7,211 nucleotides of DNA from Candidatus Thorarchaeota archaeon (GCA_016841005.1 JAEORG010000218.1:1-7211); one strand, 5' to 3'. Counted from the stretch's first letter, positions 1 through 6,961 are shown. Made by a program: numbers and translations. Notes: a model not told the origin generated them from the letters alone.

Positions 1-1026
1 CACATCATCGAGCAATATGGGTTCAGCACATAATGCTTCCTGAACTCCTGCTCTTGGAAACCATGGACCCAAGTTATTATTTCTCAGATCTTTAGTAAGA
101 TGGAAGATGAATACGTGAGAGTTTTCGCCTCTCTCCTTTAGATCCTTATACACTGAGAATCTTGAATGAGCAGCGAAAAGAGCAGTCTTTGCATCTGTAG
201 AGTTGTACCTTGAACTCTCGAAGCTATATCCTTTAGTGATCTCATCCGGTTTCATCTCCACATGAATGTAATCTACTCGTGGTTCACCTGGACGAGCAAC
301 AACGACGAAGGAGTCTCCGTATAACTCTGCTCTATGCAGCCTAAGACCAGATGACATCGGCTTTTCCGACAGGTCTAGAATAGCATCATCAATAAACGCA
401 TCAATTGCGACTCGAAAAGCGTTCTTTATCGGTACTAATCTTCGATTGCCTAACTTACCAAGAAGACCAATTGCCATGAACCGTGAAATTTGTTCAAGTG
501 TATAATCATAATCGAAGAGCTGAATTATTGACTCCGAGGCTGGAATGTCCTGTTGAGTGATTTTACGAGCCACTTGACTAATTTCTGGATCTGATAGAAT
601 CTCAAATGACTTGACTAACACATTAGGACTGGCTGGAAGTTGTCCTCCTAGTGGGTATAAACGGCGGGGAGGTAGGGTGGAGGCCTCCACGCCTAGAGCT
701 ATAGGACTAACGGAGAGAGCGATTGTTTGAAGTGTTTCAATCGCCTGTTTCGGAATTAGAGATCTAGCATCCGTAGGAATCAGAAATCTATAGAGGCTTC
801 TACGCATGGAGAAAATCGCCTCCCGATCTAATCCCTTCCAAGCAGTGGGGTGGTCGTATATGGAGAGAAACTCAGTTGGCCGAGTCGAGGCAAGGAATCC
901 TGACATAAGTACGGGATATTTTGCTGTCTCCACAGTGATGCCTGGAGGGCTAAATACAGTGATATCTCCTGAATGCTCCGTATCTCCTAATTGGAGCTGC
1001 GTAGTCACCGTCTGGCCAGTTGACAT
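1..1026 (-). CDS. Divergent Nre-family (archaeal DNA repair) protein, C-terminus cut by window edge
   Basis: The minus strand is open without a stop from the start codon to the window edge, giving 342 codons. The product looks like the archaeal Nre family (NreA/NreB, DUF650 plus DUF651), whose members act in DNA damage repair, with NreA reported to bind PCNA. Matching blocks are the N-terminal segment around residues 22-80 (a PP-G and YP region, then DHPTAW and a MRRSLYRF helix), the central FMAIGLLGKLGNRRLVP block at 183-199, followed by an ID-A-IDD helix, and a later stretch around 270-332 (YNSTDAKTALFAAHSRF, then GPWFPRAGVQEAL). Canonical Nre proteins carry an N-terminal CxxC zinc motif; none is present here. 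The start at 1026 is chosen for a GGTGGT ribosome site 4 bases upstream. An in-frame ATG at 1059 would add 11 residues. The family call rests on remembered motif patterns and the match is distant; any PCNA-binding tail lies outside the window. Confidence 0.6.
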   Translation of the reverse strand, partial: MSTGQTVTTQLQLGDTEHSGDITVFSPPGITVETAKYPVLMSGFLASTRPTEFLSIYDHPTAWKGLDREAIFSMRRSLYRFLIPTDARSLIPKQAIETLQTIALSVSPIALGVEASTLPPRRLYPLGGQLPASPNVLVKSFEILSDPEISQVARKITQQDIPASESIIQLFDYDYTLEQISRFMAIGLLGKLGNRRLVPIKNAFRVAIDAFIDDAILDLSEKPMSSGLRLHRAELYGDSFVVVARPGEPRVDYIHVEMKPDEITKGYSFESSRYNSTDAKTALFAAHSRFSVYKDLKERGENSHVFIFHLTKDLRNNNLGPWFPRAGVQEALCAEPILLDDV

Positions 1027-1244
1027 GTTTACCACCCTTTGATAGTCCCATTTAGTCATAATCTGGAATGGCTATGGTCATTCTCCTATTTCAGAATACT
1101 ATACTTCGAACACTGAAAACCTAGAGAGAGATACCCGAAAGTATCCAGTTTGGCTGAGGTGTTCTAGAGTGTGGACAAATTCTCGATACATTGTTCAACG
1201 AATAGACTCATATCGCCTGCAGTGAGATGTGCGGTTGACCCTAC
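1027..1244. other. Divergent intergenic region between the Nre-like and glycosyltransferase-like genes
   Basis: This 218-bp spacer must hold two back-to-back promoters. No convincing TATA box stands out. Candidates are GTATAGTATTC on the minus strand (about 1095-1105), which would give a 5' leader of roughly 45 bases containing the ribosome site, and CATATC near 1209-1214 for the plus-strand gene. A small inverted repeat, GATAC at 1130-1134 and GTATC at 1141-1145 with a 6-base loop, is too short to interpret. I see no RNA gene or credible small protein gene here. Confidence 0.4.
1031..1037 (-). promoter_or_regulatory. Shine-Dalgarno site deciding the start of the Nre-like gene
   Basis: On the minus strand GGGTGGT lies 4 bases before the ATG at 1026. 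It pairs with the archaeal 16S rRNA tail (complement of GGTGAT, allowing one G-U pair). The alternative ATG at 1059 has no such site at a workable distance, because its nearest purine run (AGGAG) is more than 20 bases away. This favours 1026 as the start codon. Confidence 0.45.
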
Positions 1245-2855
1245 ATGGCTGCTGGGAAAAATAAGGCTAAATCATCTGCAAAGAATGTCAACGATACGCA
1301 GGACGAGGTTACAGAGGATAGATTAATGCTCAGTCGAATTCTTAAATTTCTTAAAATCCGTAAAGAACCACTTCTACTTCTTTGCACCGCGTTCATTATT
1401 ACTTCCATCACGTGCATCCATTATACTTTGACACTTCTAAGTTGGACAGATATCGGATTTACCCTAGATGACTCATGGATTCATCTTGAATATGCTAGAT
1501 CAATCTTTGAGCACCGCGCTTGGGAGTATTCGCCTGGCTACCCATCAACAGGTTCCACTAGCCCTCTCTGGTCTATTCTACTTTCGTTTCTCTTTTTCTT
1601 TACTACTGACTATCATGGATTAGTTTGGGGAGTATTCGTGGTATCATGGATCTTCTATTCATTATGTACGTATATTGTTGGTCTCTTCGTGACTAAATTG
1701 GCAAAAAGCAAAATGATTGGAATAGTTGCGATGTCCTTTTTTGTCATTATCCCACGAAATACTTGGCTTATGCTTTCAGGGATGGAATATCCGCTGTTTC
1801 TTTTTCTCCTATTACTCCCTCTCTACATACTTGATAGACCTGAATATCAATTCGATCTTGCACTAGGAGTTGTTGCTGGACTAACTTTCCTCGCAAGACC
1901 AGAAGGTGCAGTATTAGCAGTCGTTGCCTTTTCAATTAGGATAGCACAACATGTTGCCAATCGAGATTTTTCAAAAAAGCGATTAGCTTCAGTCATACTC
2001 ATGCCAATACTTGCTGGTCTTATCGTATTGCCTTGGTTCTTGTATTGTATCCAAACCACAGGATATCCCTTACCTGATACATTCTACGCGAAAGTAGGGA
2101 TTATTACTCAGGAACATGTAGACGCATGGAATATTTTCTGGGCTGCGTTCTTAGGTGAAATGCCATTCCTTCTCACTGGAGTGCTCCTAGGAATTTTGAC
2201 ATTATTGAAAAAGCGACCATATGCCTGGTTTATGGGGATAGCGTATTTCCTCCTTTATAGGTTCACAATGCCATATCAGGCACTGATTAACAACTCGCGT
2301 TATGTAGTTCCTATCTTTGCATTTCTTGGGATAACTTGCATTGTTGCATTTGGTATCTTCAGCGATGAAATTCGTCCAAGTACTCCGAGATTAGAGAATG
2401 AGATAGCCAGGACAGCTGTGGTGTTAGTATTGGTTTCCTTAGTTTTCTTCATTTCTATCCCCCCTTATTTCAATCAAGCTGAGCTCTTCGGAAATGCAAC
2501 TAAGAATATCAATGAAATGCAGGTTGATATCGGTCATTGGATTGCGCGGGAAACCCCCGATGATGCCATTTTGGCGGTGTGTGATGTCGGTGCAGTTCGT
2601 TTCATATCTAATCGAACAATTATCGATTTATGCGGTTTAGTAACTCCAGATATTGCACATGGAAACTTTACTTCGTTTCAGTTGGCTGATTATTTAGAAT
2701 CAAGAGAAACAGATTATCTGATAATATTTGGAAAATGGGTGAACTTCTATAATTACATCCTATACCAACATCTGACTGAGCTGTACCGAGTTACACTTCT
2801 TGATAATAGAGTCTGCGGCGATGATGTCATGGTTGTATTTCAGATAACTTGGTAA
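1245..2855 (+). CDS. Polytopic membrane protein, GT-C fold glycosyltransferase-like (PMT/ArnT-type)
   Basis: This 536-residue protein has a charged, lysine-rich cytoplasmic N-terminus (1-40), a first membrane helix around 43-66, and an extracytoplasmic loop with LDDSWIH at 74-80 and GYPSTGSTSPLW at 98-109. About ten hydrophobic helices follow up to residue 405. The paired aspartates after the first helix fit the catalytic loop of GT-C enzymes (PMT, ArnT, oligosaccharyltransferase families), which move sugars from polyprenyl-phosphate donors onto protein or lipid on the outer face of the membrane. A soluble tail (about 420-536) holds VCDVGAVRFISNR and IIDLCGLVTPDI, a pattern I associate with uncharacterised prokaryotic relatives. 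The start is the first ATG after an in-frame TGA at 1236-1238; no clear ribosome site precedes it. Donor, acceptor and actual enzymatic activity cannot be read from sequence. The gene ends 10 bp from the convergent AlaX gene. Confidence 0.7.
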   Translation: MAAGKNKAKSSAKNVNDTQDEVTEDRLMLSRILKFLKIRKEPLLLLCTAFIITSITCIHYTLTLLSWTDIGFTLDDSWIHLEYARSIFEHRAWEYSPGYPSTGSTSPLWSILLSFLFFFTTDYHGLVWGVFVVSWIFYSLCTYIVGLFVTKLAKSKMIGIVAMSFFVIIPRNTWLMLSGMEYPLFLFLLLLPLYILDRPEYQFDLALGVVAGLTFLARPEGAVLAVVAFSIRIAQHVANRDFSKKRLASVILMPILAGLIVLPWFLYCIQTTGYPLPDTFYAKVGIITQEHVDAWNIFWAAFLGEMPFLLTGVLLGILTLLKKRPYAWFMGIAYFLLYRFTMPYQALINNSRYVVPIFAFLGITCIVAFGIFSDEIRPSTPRLENEIARTAVVLVLVSLVFFISIPPYFNQAELFGNATKNINEMQVDIGHWIARETPDDAILAVCDVGAVRFISNRTIIDLCGLVTPDIAHGNFTSFQLADYLESRETDYLIIFGKWVNFYNYILYQHLTELYRVTLLDNRVCGDDVMVVFQITW

Positions 2856-2865
2856 TTTACATGCG

Positions 2866-4071
2866 CTACTCCTGAAGATTTCTTAAAACTGATTGAACTA
2901 GCGAGTCGTATAAACTGTCTGAGTCTGATACATCATTAAAACCACCGGTGTATGTTTCCTTACTTCCACCACCTTTTCCTCCAAGCTCCTCGACGGTTGC
3001 AGCAATGAGATCACCTGAGCTTTTTTCTAAACCATTGATTTGAAGAATGAAGTTGCTTTTCTGACCTGGTGAAAAGAGAAGGATTGCGCTTCGTGATGGA
3101 TGATGTAATGACTGTAAAATATATCTTAGTTCCCTAGAAGAGTATCCTGGGAGATTAGTGTGTCTAAATGAGATTCCACCCACATTCGATATCGTTGGTC
3201 CATTTTCAATCAATTTAACGATTACAGGGGTTAATTCTTCCTTTGCATCACTATTCCTTTTTGCCTTGTCCAGTACTGCTCCTATTTGTTGAATTTCAAA
3301 TGGATATTCCTGTTTTCTTGTTAGCACTTCATTAAACACAAATGACATGTGCTTCAGTGCCTGAGAATGTGTTGAGAATTCCACACTTGTTCCAGATTCG
3401 TCAATTTTGTAATCGAGTATCTTGAATGTTCCAATATCCCCAGTACTCATCACATGTAACCCTGAACACGCAGATTCATCTATTCCTTCGATACTAACGA
3501 TTCGGAGTATGTCATGTTGTGACTCCACTCCTTCCCTTGCCCTAACATTTGCTGGAAGTTTCTTTGCATTTACAAATCGCGTTTCTACGGGCTTGTTCTC
3601 TAGGATATATTCCTGAACCTTCCTTTCAGCAGTGATGAGTAACTCAACTGTTATCTCATCTCCTGACAACTCAACAGTCCCCTTTTCCCCATCAATCCAA
3701 ATGTATCCTAATTCGATGTCGTCATTTAATCTCTTGAGTTCACTGACAAAGAGGTGTTCAGAGGTATGATTTCTCATCGAATTCCTTCGCCATTCCTGAT
3801 CAATAATTAGATTGTATGTTTCTCCGACATCAACTGATGTTTCAGATACTAGCCAAACCTTTCCATCCGATGTGATTGTGTTGAAGATTTTTGTTTCTAG
3901 CCCATTTTTTTGTAGGATGCCATGATCTCCTGCTTGGCCTCCTCCCTCTGGTCTGATAACCTCTTTATCTATTGAGATATGAAAATTGTCTTCAAAACAA
4001 ATACAGTCTATGATTTTTACAGTAAATTCATATTCCAATGGATTTGTCCAGTACACTTTTGCAGAAGACAT
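2866..4071 (-). CDS. alaX: Long-form AlaX-type alanyl-tRNA editing protein with DHHA1 domain
   Basis: This is a free-standing trans-editing factor related to the editing half of alanyl-tRNA synthetase. It hydrolyses mischarged Ser- (and often Gly-) tRNA-Ala in the cytoplasm. An N-terminal beta-barrel carries the family signature PEGGGQ at 41-46. The zinc site is complete: HxxxH (H102, H106, in NHTSEHLF) and CxxxH (C202, H206, in ACSGLHV). A linker leads to a C-terminal DHHA1 domain (about 285-401) with the glycine motif GGKGGGS at 364-370, normally involved in tRNA contact. The 401-residue length fits the AlaX-L subclass, not the short AlaX-S or AlaX-M forms. There is no aminoacylation domain, so it is not a synthetase fragment. 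It is divergent from the solenoid gene at 4154, only 82 bp away, and convergent with the membrane protein gene. The subfamily symbol is generic. Confidence 0.9.
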   Translation of the reverse strand: MSSAKVYWTNPLEYEFTVKIIDCICFEDNFHISIDKEVIRPEGGGQAGDHGILQKNGLETKIFNTITSDGKVWLVSETSVDVGETYNLIIDQEWRRNSMRNHTSEHLFVSELKRLNDDIELGYIWIDGEKGTVELSGDEITVELLITAERKVQEYILENKPVETRFVNAKKLPANVRAREGVESQHDILRIVSIEGIDESACSGLHVMSTGDIGTFKILDYKIDESGTSVEFSTHSQALKHMSFVFNEVLTRKQEYPFEIQQIGAVLDKAKRNSDAKEELTPVIVKLIENGPTISNVGGISFRHTNLPGYSSRELRYILQSLHHPSRSAILLFSPGQKSNFILQINGLEKSSGDLIAATVEELGGKGGGSKETYTGGFNDVSDSDSLYDSLVQSVLRNLQE

Positions 4072-4094
4072 GGTTCATTCAATTGGCCGAAACC

Positions 4095-4100
4095 AATAAA
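4095..4100 (-). promoter_or_regulatory. Putative TATA box of the alaX gene
   Basis: On the minus strand TTTATT, inside AGATGCTTTATTGG, is centred about 26 bases before the ATG at 4071. That is the spacing expected for an archaeal TATA box on a leaderless mRNA, and no good Shine-Dalgarno site precedes this start codon. It matches the consensus only in part. Confidence 0.35.
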
Positions 4101-4139
4101 GCATCTTTGCATCGCTCTATTCTTGCTTATGTACAAGCT

Positions 4140-4143
4140 GGAG
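4140..4143 (+). promoter_or_regulatory. Shine-Dalgarno site of the solenoid/beta-sandwich gene
   Basis: GGAG lies 10 bases before the ATG at 4154, a little farther than ideal. A TATA-like CTTAT at 4126-4130 is also 26 bases upstream of the ATG, so a leaderless transcript is the alternative reading. The 82-bp divergent spacer must hold this promoter and that of alaX, probably partly overlapping. Confidence 0.3.
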
Positions 4144-4153
4144 AATGTTGTAG

Positions 4154-5404
4154 ATGTTTGATTTCCTCAAAAAAGATCCTGCTGAAAAAGCCAAGAAACA
4201 TGTTGAAAAGGCACTCAATGAGATAGAAGCGAATTATTTTGATTATGCAAGTGTTGAGTACGAGAAAGCAGCAACTTTATTCATTGAAGCAGGTTCGCCT
4301 GATTTTGCAATCAAATACTATCGAGAAGCTGCATACTGTGCAATTGAGGAGGAGGATTTTGTCCGCGGAGCTCAGATGAAAATTCTAGCTGCGGAAACAT
4401 TGCTTGGAGAAGGTCGTTTTGATGAAGCTGGAGCCTTCTATCAAGAATCATCAGATCATTTGTTTAGAGACAAAAAGCTTCGAGAATCCATTAGGACTCT
4501 GGCAATTTCTATTATGTGTCATCTATCAGCACGCAGCTTCGATACAGCAGTCAATCTATTACGCAAGATTGAGAAACGATTACCAGAGAAGAGCCCTCCA
4601 AAGATACCAGCTCTTGATGTGGCAAAAGAGTATGTTGGAATATTAGTTGAGGGCTATGAAACTAGTAAAGCCAACCTTGAATCTTGTATATCCAAATTTA
4701 AGCCAAAAGTAAGTGAGCAAGAAGTCTTTGATTTTCTCACAAACAGTGTTCGATTAGCATTAGAAACACGTGTTGAAATAGATTGGGCTGGTCAGACTTT
4801 ATCTCATGTACCTGCAAAGACTCCATTGGAATTTGAGCTTCGCTATACGTGTCCGATACCAGTAAGGGTCATTGATTACAGACTAGACCTATCCAACAGT
4901 CTTACATTCAAGAAAGAACCAGAGATAGGTCAAGGATATAATTCAGAGGAATCTTGGTTACTTATTGTAAATCCAGTGTTGAGTGGAAACGGAGTTATTG
5001 GACCTTTCAAGCTGACACTTGAAGGCGAACGACTCTTGGTTCATAAACACAGTAATAGTATTGAATTCCTGATAGAAAAAGCTCCATCTGATTTAACGAT
5101 GAGTGTCACTCCTGAGCGTATCTCATGTGACTTAGGTGATGAAGTTGTTCTCGATGTTCAGTTGACAAATAATGGTGAAGGCCCAGCTGACAATATCCAG
5201 TTAGATATTGAATTATCCGAGGGTGTTGAACTATCTCTGGGGAGTGCAGATAGGATAATACAATATCTTGGACCAAGTGAGAGTATGCGGATTCAAATCT
5301 ATGTTCGAGGTGTAGGAATGGGTGACGAACTTGTTACTATTAAAATGGTTGATGGTAGGACTCAACAGACCATCATAAAGTCGACGATGGTACGAGTTGG
5401 ATAG
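4154..5404 (+). CDS. TPR/SNAP-like alpha-solenoid protein with C-terminal beta-sandwich (CARDB-like) domains
   Basis: I do not recognise a named family for the whole 416-residue protein. Residues 10-205 are all-helical with TPR or alpha-SNAP-like repeats: paired helices with small residues at the packing positions, for example YASVEYEKAATLFIEAG (31-47), FAIKYYREAAYCA (51-63) and FDEAGAFYQESSDHL (89-103). From about 206 the sequence turns beta-rich. The first beta domain (206-308) alternates hydrophobic strands. The second (311-416) has the pattern of a CARDB or DUF11-type immunoglobulin-like fold, with LTNNGEGPADNI at 337-348. There is no signal peptide or membrane segment, so the protein should be cytosolic, which is unusual for CARDB-like domains, generally seen in secreted proteins. 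Solenoid plus beta-sandwich layout recalls trafficking adaptors such as adaptin appendages, but that is only an architectural analogy. The gene faces a second solenoid gene with 14 bp between stops. Confidence 0.75.
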   Translation: MFDFLKKDPAEKAKKHVEKALNEIEANYFDYASVEYEKAATLFIEAGSPDFAIKYYREAAYCAIEEEDFVRGAQMKILAAETLLGEGRFDEAGAFYQESSDHLFRDKKLRESIRTLAISIMCHLSARSFDTAVNLLRKIEKRLPEKSPPKIPALDVAKEYVGILVEGYETSKANLESCISKFKPKVSEQEVFDFLTNSVRLALETRVEIDWAGQTLSHVPAKTPLEFELRYTCPIPVRVIDYRLDLSNSLTFKKEPEIGQGYNSEESWLLIVNPVLSGNGVIGPFKLTLEGERLLVHKHSNSIEFLIEKAPSDLTMSVTPERISCDLGDEVVLDVQLTNNGEGPADNIQLDIELSEGVELSLGSADRIIQYLGPSESMRIQIYVRGVGMGDELVTIKMVDGRTQQTIIKSTMVRVG

Positions 5405-5418
5405 TTTAGCTACACAAG

Positions 5419-6144
5419 TCAACGTTTCTTGGATAACTCTTCTCTGATGTCCAGGCATGCACCCATGACCTGTTGGATGGTTTCCTCTTCTTTGAAACCT
5501 TTTAATAGATCATCCGCCTTATCCAATTTATCATTTGCAAGGGCTTCACTGAATGATAGTAAAGTTTTGAGCCAATCCCATGAAGTCTTTCCAATGACTC
5601 GTTTAGCTTTCTCAATCAGTTCATTTGCTTTAGACATCTCATCGATCGTGGCATACCCCATTGCAGCCAAAGATAGATCAATGACTGCTCGTTCAGCTTT
5701 TCCTTCATCAAGAGCTTTTACAGATGCTTTTTCATATAAGCTTCCCATGTTCTTGGCTGCCGTCAGAAAATACTCAGTGTTTCCTAGCTTGTGACAGGAG
5801 AACGCCGCCCATAGATTTGCCTGTGCAGCTGTTTCTGTCATTCTCTCGAGTAGAGCTTCTTTTGCAGCATTTTCATAGAGTGTAAGTGCTGTACCGAAAT
5901 CACTCACTTGCCGATATTGTGTGGCAGCTTCGAAATATGCATTCGCTGCAGCTTTGTGATTATCTGATTCTACACTTGCTTCTGCGTAAATGTGGTAGTA
6001 TTCAGCAGCTTTTCTGGTCATCTCTATTACACTGTCGAGATAACACGCTGCGGCCTGCTTGTATCTATTTGCAGCTTCATAATATTTCTCAGCTTCAGCG
6101 TACTCGCCAGCAAGACGCTCCCATTGGGTGCATTCGTCCTCCAT
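5419..6144 (-). CDS. TPR/alpha-SNAP-like helical-repeat protein
   Basis: This 241-residue, wholly alpha-helical protein is built from helix pairs typical of TPR and alpha-SNAP folds. Repeats can be followed at about 10-35 (EYAEAEKYYEAANRYKQAAA), 43-57, 62-80 (HKAAANAYFEAATQYR), 83-97 (FGTALTLYENAAKEA), 105-132 and 149-182, ending in a helical region to 241. The sequence is rich in Ala, Tyr and Glu, with aromatic residues at regular spacing as in SNAP proteins. It is shorter than eukaryotic alpha-SNAP (about 295 residues) and its C-terminus is KKR, without the terminal hydrophobic residue that alpha-SNAP uses to stimulate NSF. No signal peptide or membrane helix is seen. A scaffold or adaptor role is likely, but the partner is unknown. 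The start at 6144 has a GGAG site (6156-6159) 11 bases upstream, and an in-frame TAG lies 9 codons before it. The helical C-terminal part loosely resembles residues 160-205 of the convergent solenoid protein. Confidence 0.75.
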   Translation of the reverse strand: MEDECTQWERLAGEYAEAEKYYEAANRYKQAAACYLDSVIEMTRKAAEYYHIYAEASVESDNHKAAANAYFEAATQYRQVSDFGTALTLYENAAKEALLERMTETAAQANLWAAFSCHKLGNTEYFLTAAKNMGSLYEKASVKALDEGKAERAVIDLSLAAMGYATIDEMSKANELIEKAKRVIGKTSWDWLKTLLSFSEALANDKLDKADDLLKGFKEEETIQQVMGACLDIREELSKKR

Positions 6145-6167
6145 AGATATCTCGACTCCAGAGATGG

Positions 6168-6187
6168 ACTACGCACTAGTACGTAGT
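6168..6187. promoter_or_regulatory. 20-bp near-perfect palindrome upstream of the SNAP-like gene (operator candidate)
   Basis: ACTACG at 6168-6173 is the exact reverse complement of CGTAGT at 6182-6187, and the central ACTAGT (6175-6180) is itself a palindrome. Only the pair 6174/6181 is mismatched. The element lies 24 to 43 bp upstream of the start codon at 6144, where a promoter or the proximal 5' leader should be. It could be a binding site for a dimeric helix-turn-helix regulator, or an RNA hairpin. The symmetry is seen directly; the function is inferred. Confidence 0.4.
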
Positions 6188-6411
6188 TCTAATCAACTTT
6201 CATTTTACAATAGCCTAGTACAAATATGTTGCTCTGATAAATGTCAAATCATTTTTCGAACTTTTCATATCATTTGTGACAGTGAATTGCATACCAACTA
6301 GGGAGAAGTTTGAATTCACTATTCAGTCAAATAGTGCAGTTGGTGTATCGATAGATGTAATGTTTCCTTTCAGGGCGTCTACCTCGATTGAATCTCACTT
6401 AGCAACTAGGA

Positions 6412-6417
6412 TTTATA
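6412..6417 (+). promoter_or_regulatory. TATA box of the methyltransferase gene (leaderless)
   Basis: TTTATA within GGATTTATATTC is centred about 28 bp before the ATG at 6443. Sequence and spacing both fit the archaeal consensus for a transcript that starts at or next to the start codon. The bases between are AT-rich and contain no Shine-Dalgarno site, which supports a leaderless mRNA. It is the best core promoter in the window. Confidence 0.55.
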
Positions 6418-6442
6418 TTCAAATTTATTCACTCAAATATCA

Positions 6443-6961
6443 ATGGAGCCTTGGATTATCCTTCTGATTTTCGAAATTTGTGTTCTTGTATTTGGTATAT
6501 GGATTGTTTGGTCCGCTATAGTGGGTGCCCCCTGGTTACCTACCCCTGCGAAACGAGTTCGGGCTATGCTCGACATTGCTAAAGTAAGTCCTCATGATAT
6601 TGTATATGATTTAGGTTCTGGTGATGGAAGGATCATAGTGATGGCTGCAAAAGACTACGGGGCGAATTCGGTTGGAATCGAGATTGATCCATTGCGTCTC
6701 TATTGGTCAAAATTGAATATCTGGCGACATAGTCTACAATCCAAAGTCAAGGTGATAAGAGGGAATTTCTTCAAATTGGACTTATCCGAAGCGACAGTTG
6801 TTACATTGTATCAAGGTCATGAGATTAACAAGAAAATCAGGGATAAACTTGCAGAGAACCTTAAACCTGGAACTAGAGTCGTATCTTATCGATTCATACT
6901 TTCAGGATGGACTCCGACAGAAACGAATCAGGAATCTTCTACATTCCTCTACATCGCTTAG
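6443..6961 (+). CDS. Membrane-anchored class I SAM-dependent methyltransferase, FAM173 (ANTKMT/ATPSCKMT)-like
   Basis: This 172-residue protein has one N-terminal membrane helix (about 4-26), then the short pre-domain APWLPTPAKRVRAML (29-43) typical of the FAM173 family, then a compact Rossmann methyltransferase. SAM-binding motif I is VYDLGSGDGRI at 54-64, the acidic end of the second strand is GIEIDP at 78-83, GNFFKLDL (107-114) is the next strand region, and LKPGTRVVSYRF (140-151) with GWTPTE (155-160) closes the domain. Human family members are mitochondrial lysine methyltransferases that modify the adenine nucleotide translocator and the ATP synthase c subunit. By analogy this enzyme may methylate a membrane protein at the cytoplasmic face, but its substrate is not known and the neighbours give no hint. 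It is expressed alone from its own TATA box; its stop codon is 4 bp from that of the convergent HMG-CoA reductase gene. Confidence 0.8.
   Translation: MEPWIILLIFEICVLVFGIWIVWSAIVGAPWLPTPAKRVRAMLDIAKVSPHDIVYDLGSGDGRIIVMAAKDYGANSVGIEIDPLRLYWSKLNIWRHSLQSKVKVIRGNFFKLDLSEATVVTLYQGHEINKKIRDKLAENLKPGTRVVSYRFILSGWTPTETNQESSTFLYIA

Larger units (their letters stand above)
6145..6442. other. 298-bp AT-rich divergent intergenic region
   Basis: This spacer separates the SNAP-like gene (-) from the methyltransferase gene (+) and is the longest non-coding stretch here. It holds the palindrome near its left end, an AT-rich stretch around 6190-6270 that may include the minus-strand TATA box (AACATATTTG read on the minus strand, 6221-6230), and the strong TATA box of the methyltransferase near its right end. 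A 13-base motif, ATTCA(G/C)TCAAATA, occurs at 6321-6333 and again at 6427-6439 with one mismatch. I found no convincing small gene or structured RNA. Confidence 0.5.

Noticed and set aside
806..1042. 78-codon open frame on the plus strand
   Set aside because: It lies entirely antisense to the N-terminal part of the Nre-like gene, which has family-like sequence across the same bases; its own product shows no recognisable features.
1052..1081. Nine-codon leader frame (minus strand) preceded by AGGAG and overlapping the alternative ATG at 1059
   Set aside because: The AGGAG is only one base from its ATG, too close to work, and such short frames occur by chance.
1130..1145. GATAC/GTATC inverted repeat in the left divergent spacer
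   Set aside because: A 5-bp stem with a 6-base loop and no following T-run is expected by chance and is not positioned as a terminator.
1027..1244. Possible tRNA or other structured RNA in the divergent spacers
   Set aside because: No cloverleaf-forming arms, T-loop GGTTCRANYC or other RNA signature was found in this spacer or in 6145-6442.
4038..4226. Short plus-strand frames between alaX and the solenoid gene
   Set aside because: They overlap the ends of both real genes and contain no recognisable protein sequence.
5429..5794. 121-codon plus-strand open frame
   Set aside because: It is the mirror of the SNAP-like gene; the Ser/Leu/Phe-rich product is what the reverse complement of an Ala/Lys/Glu-rich helical protein gives.
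6276..6467. 63-codon plus-strand open frame in the intergenic region
   Set aside because: It starts with GTG without a ribosome site, runs through the TATA box and into the methyltransferase gene in another frame, and has no family features.
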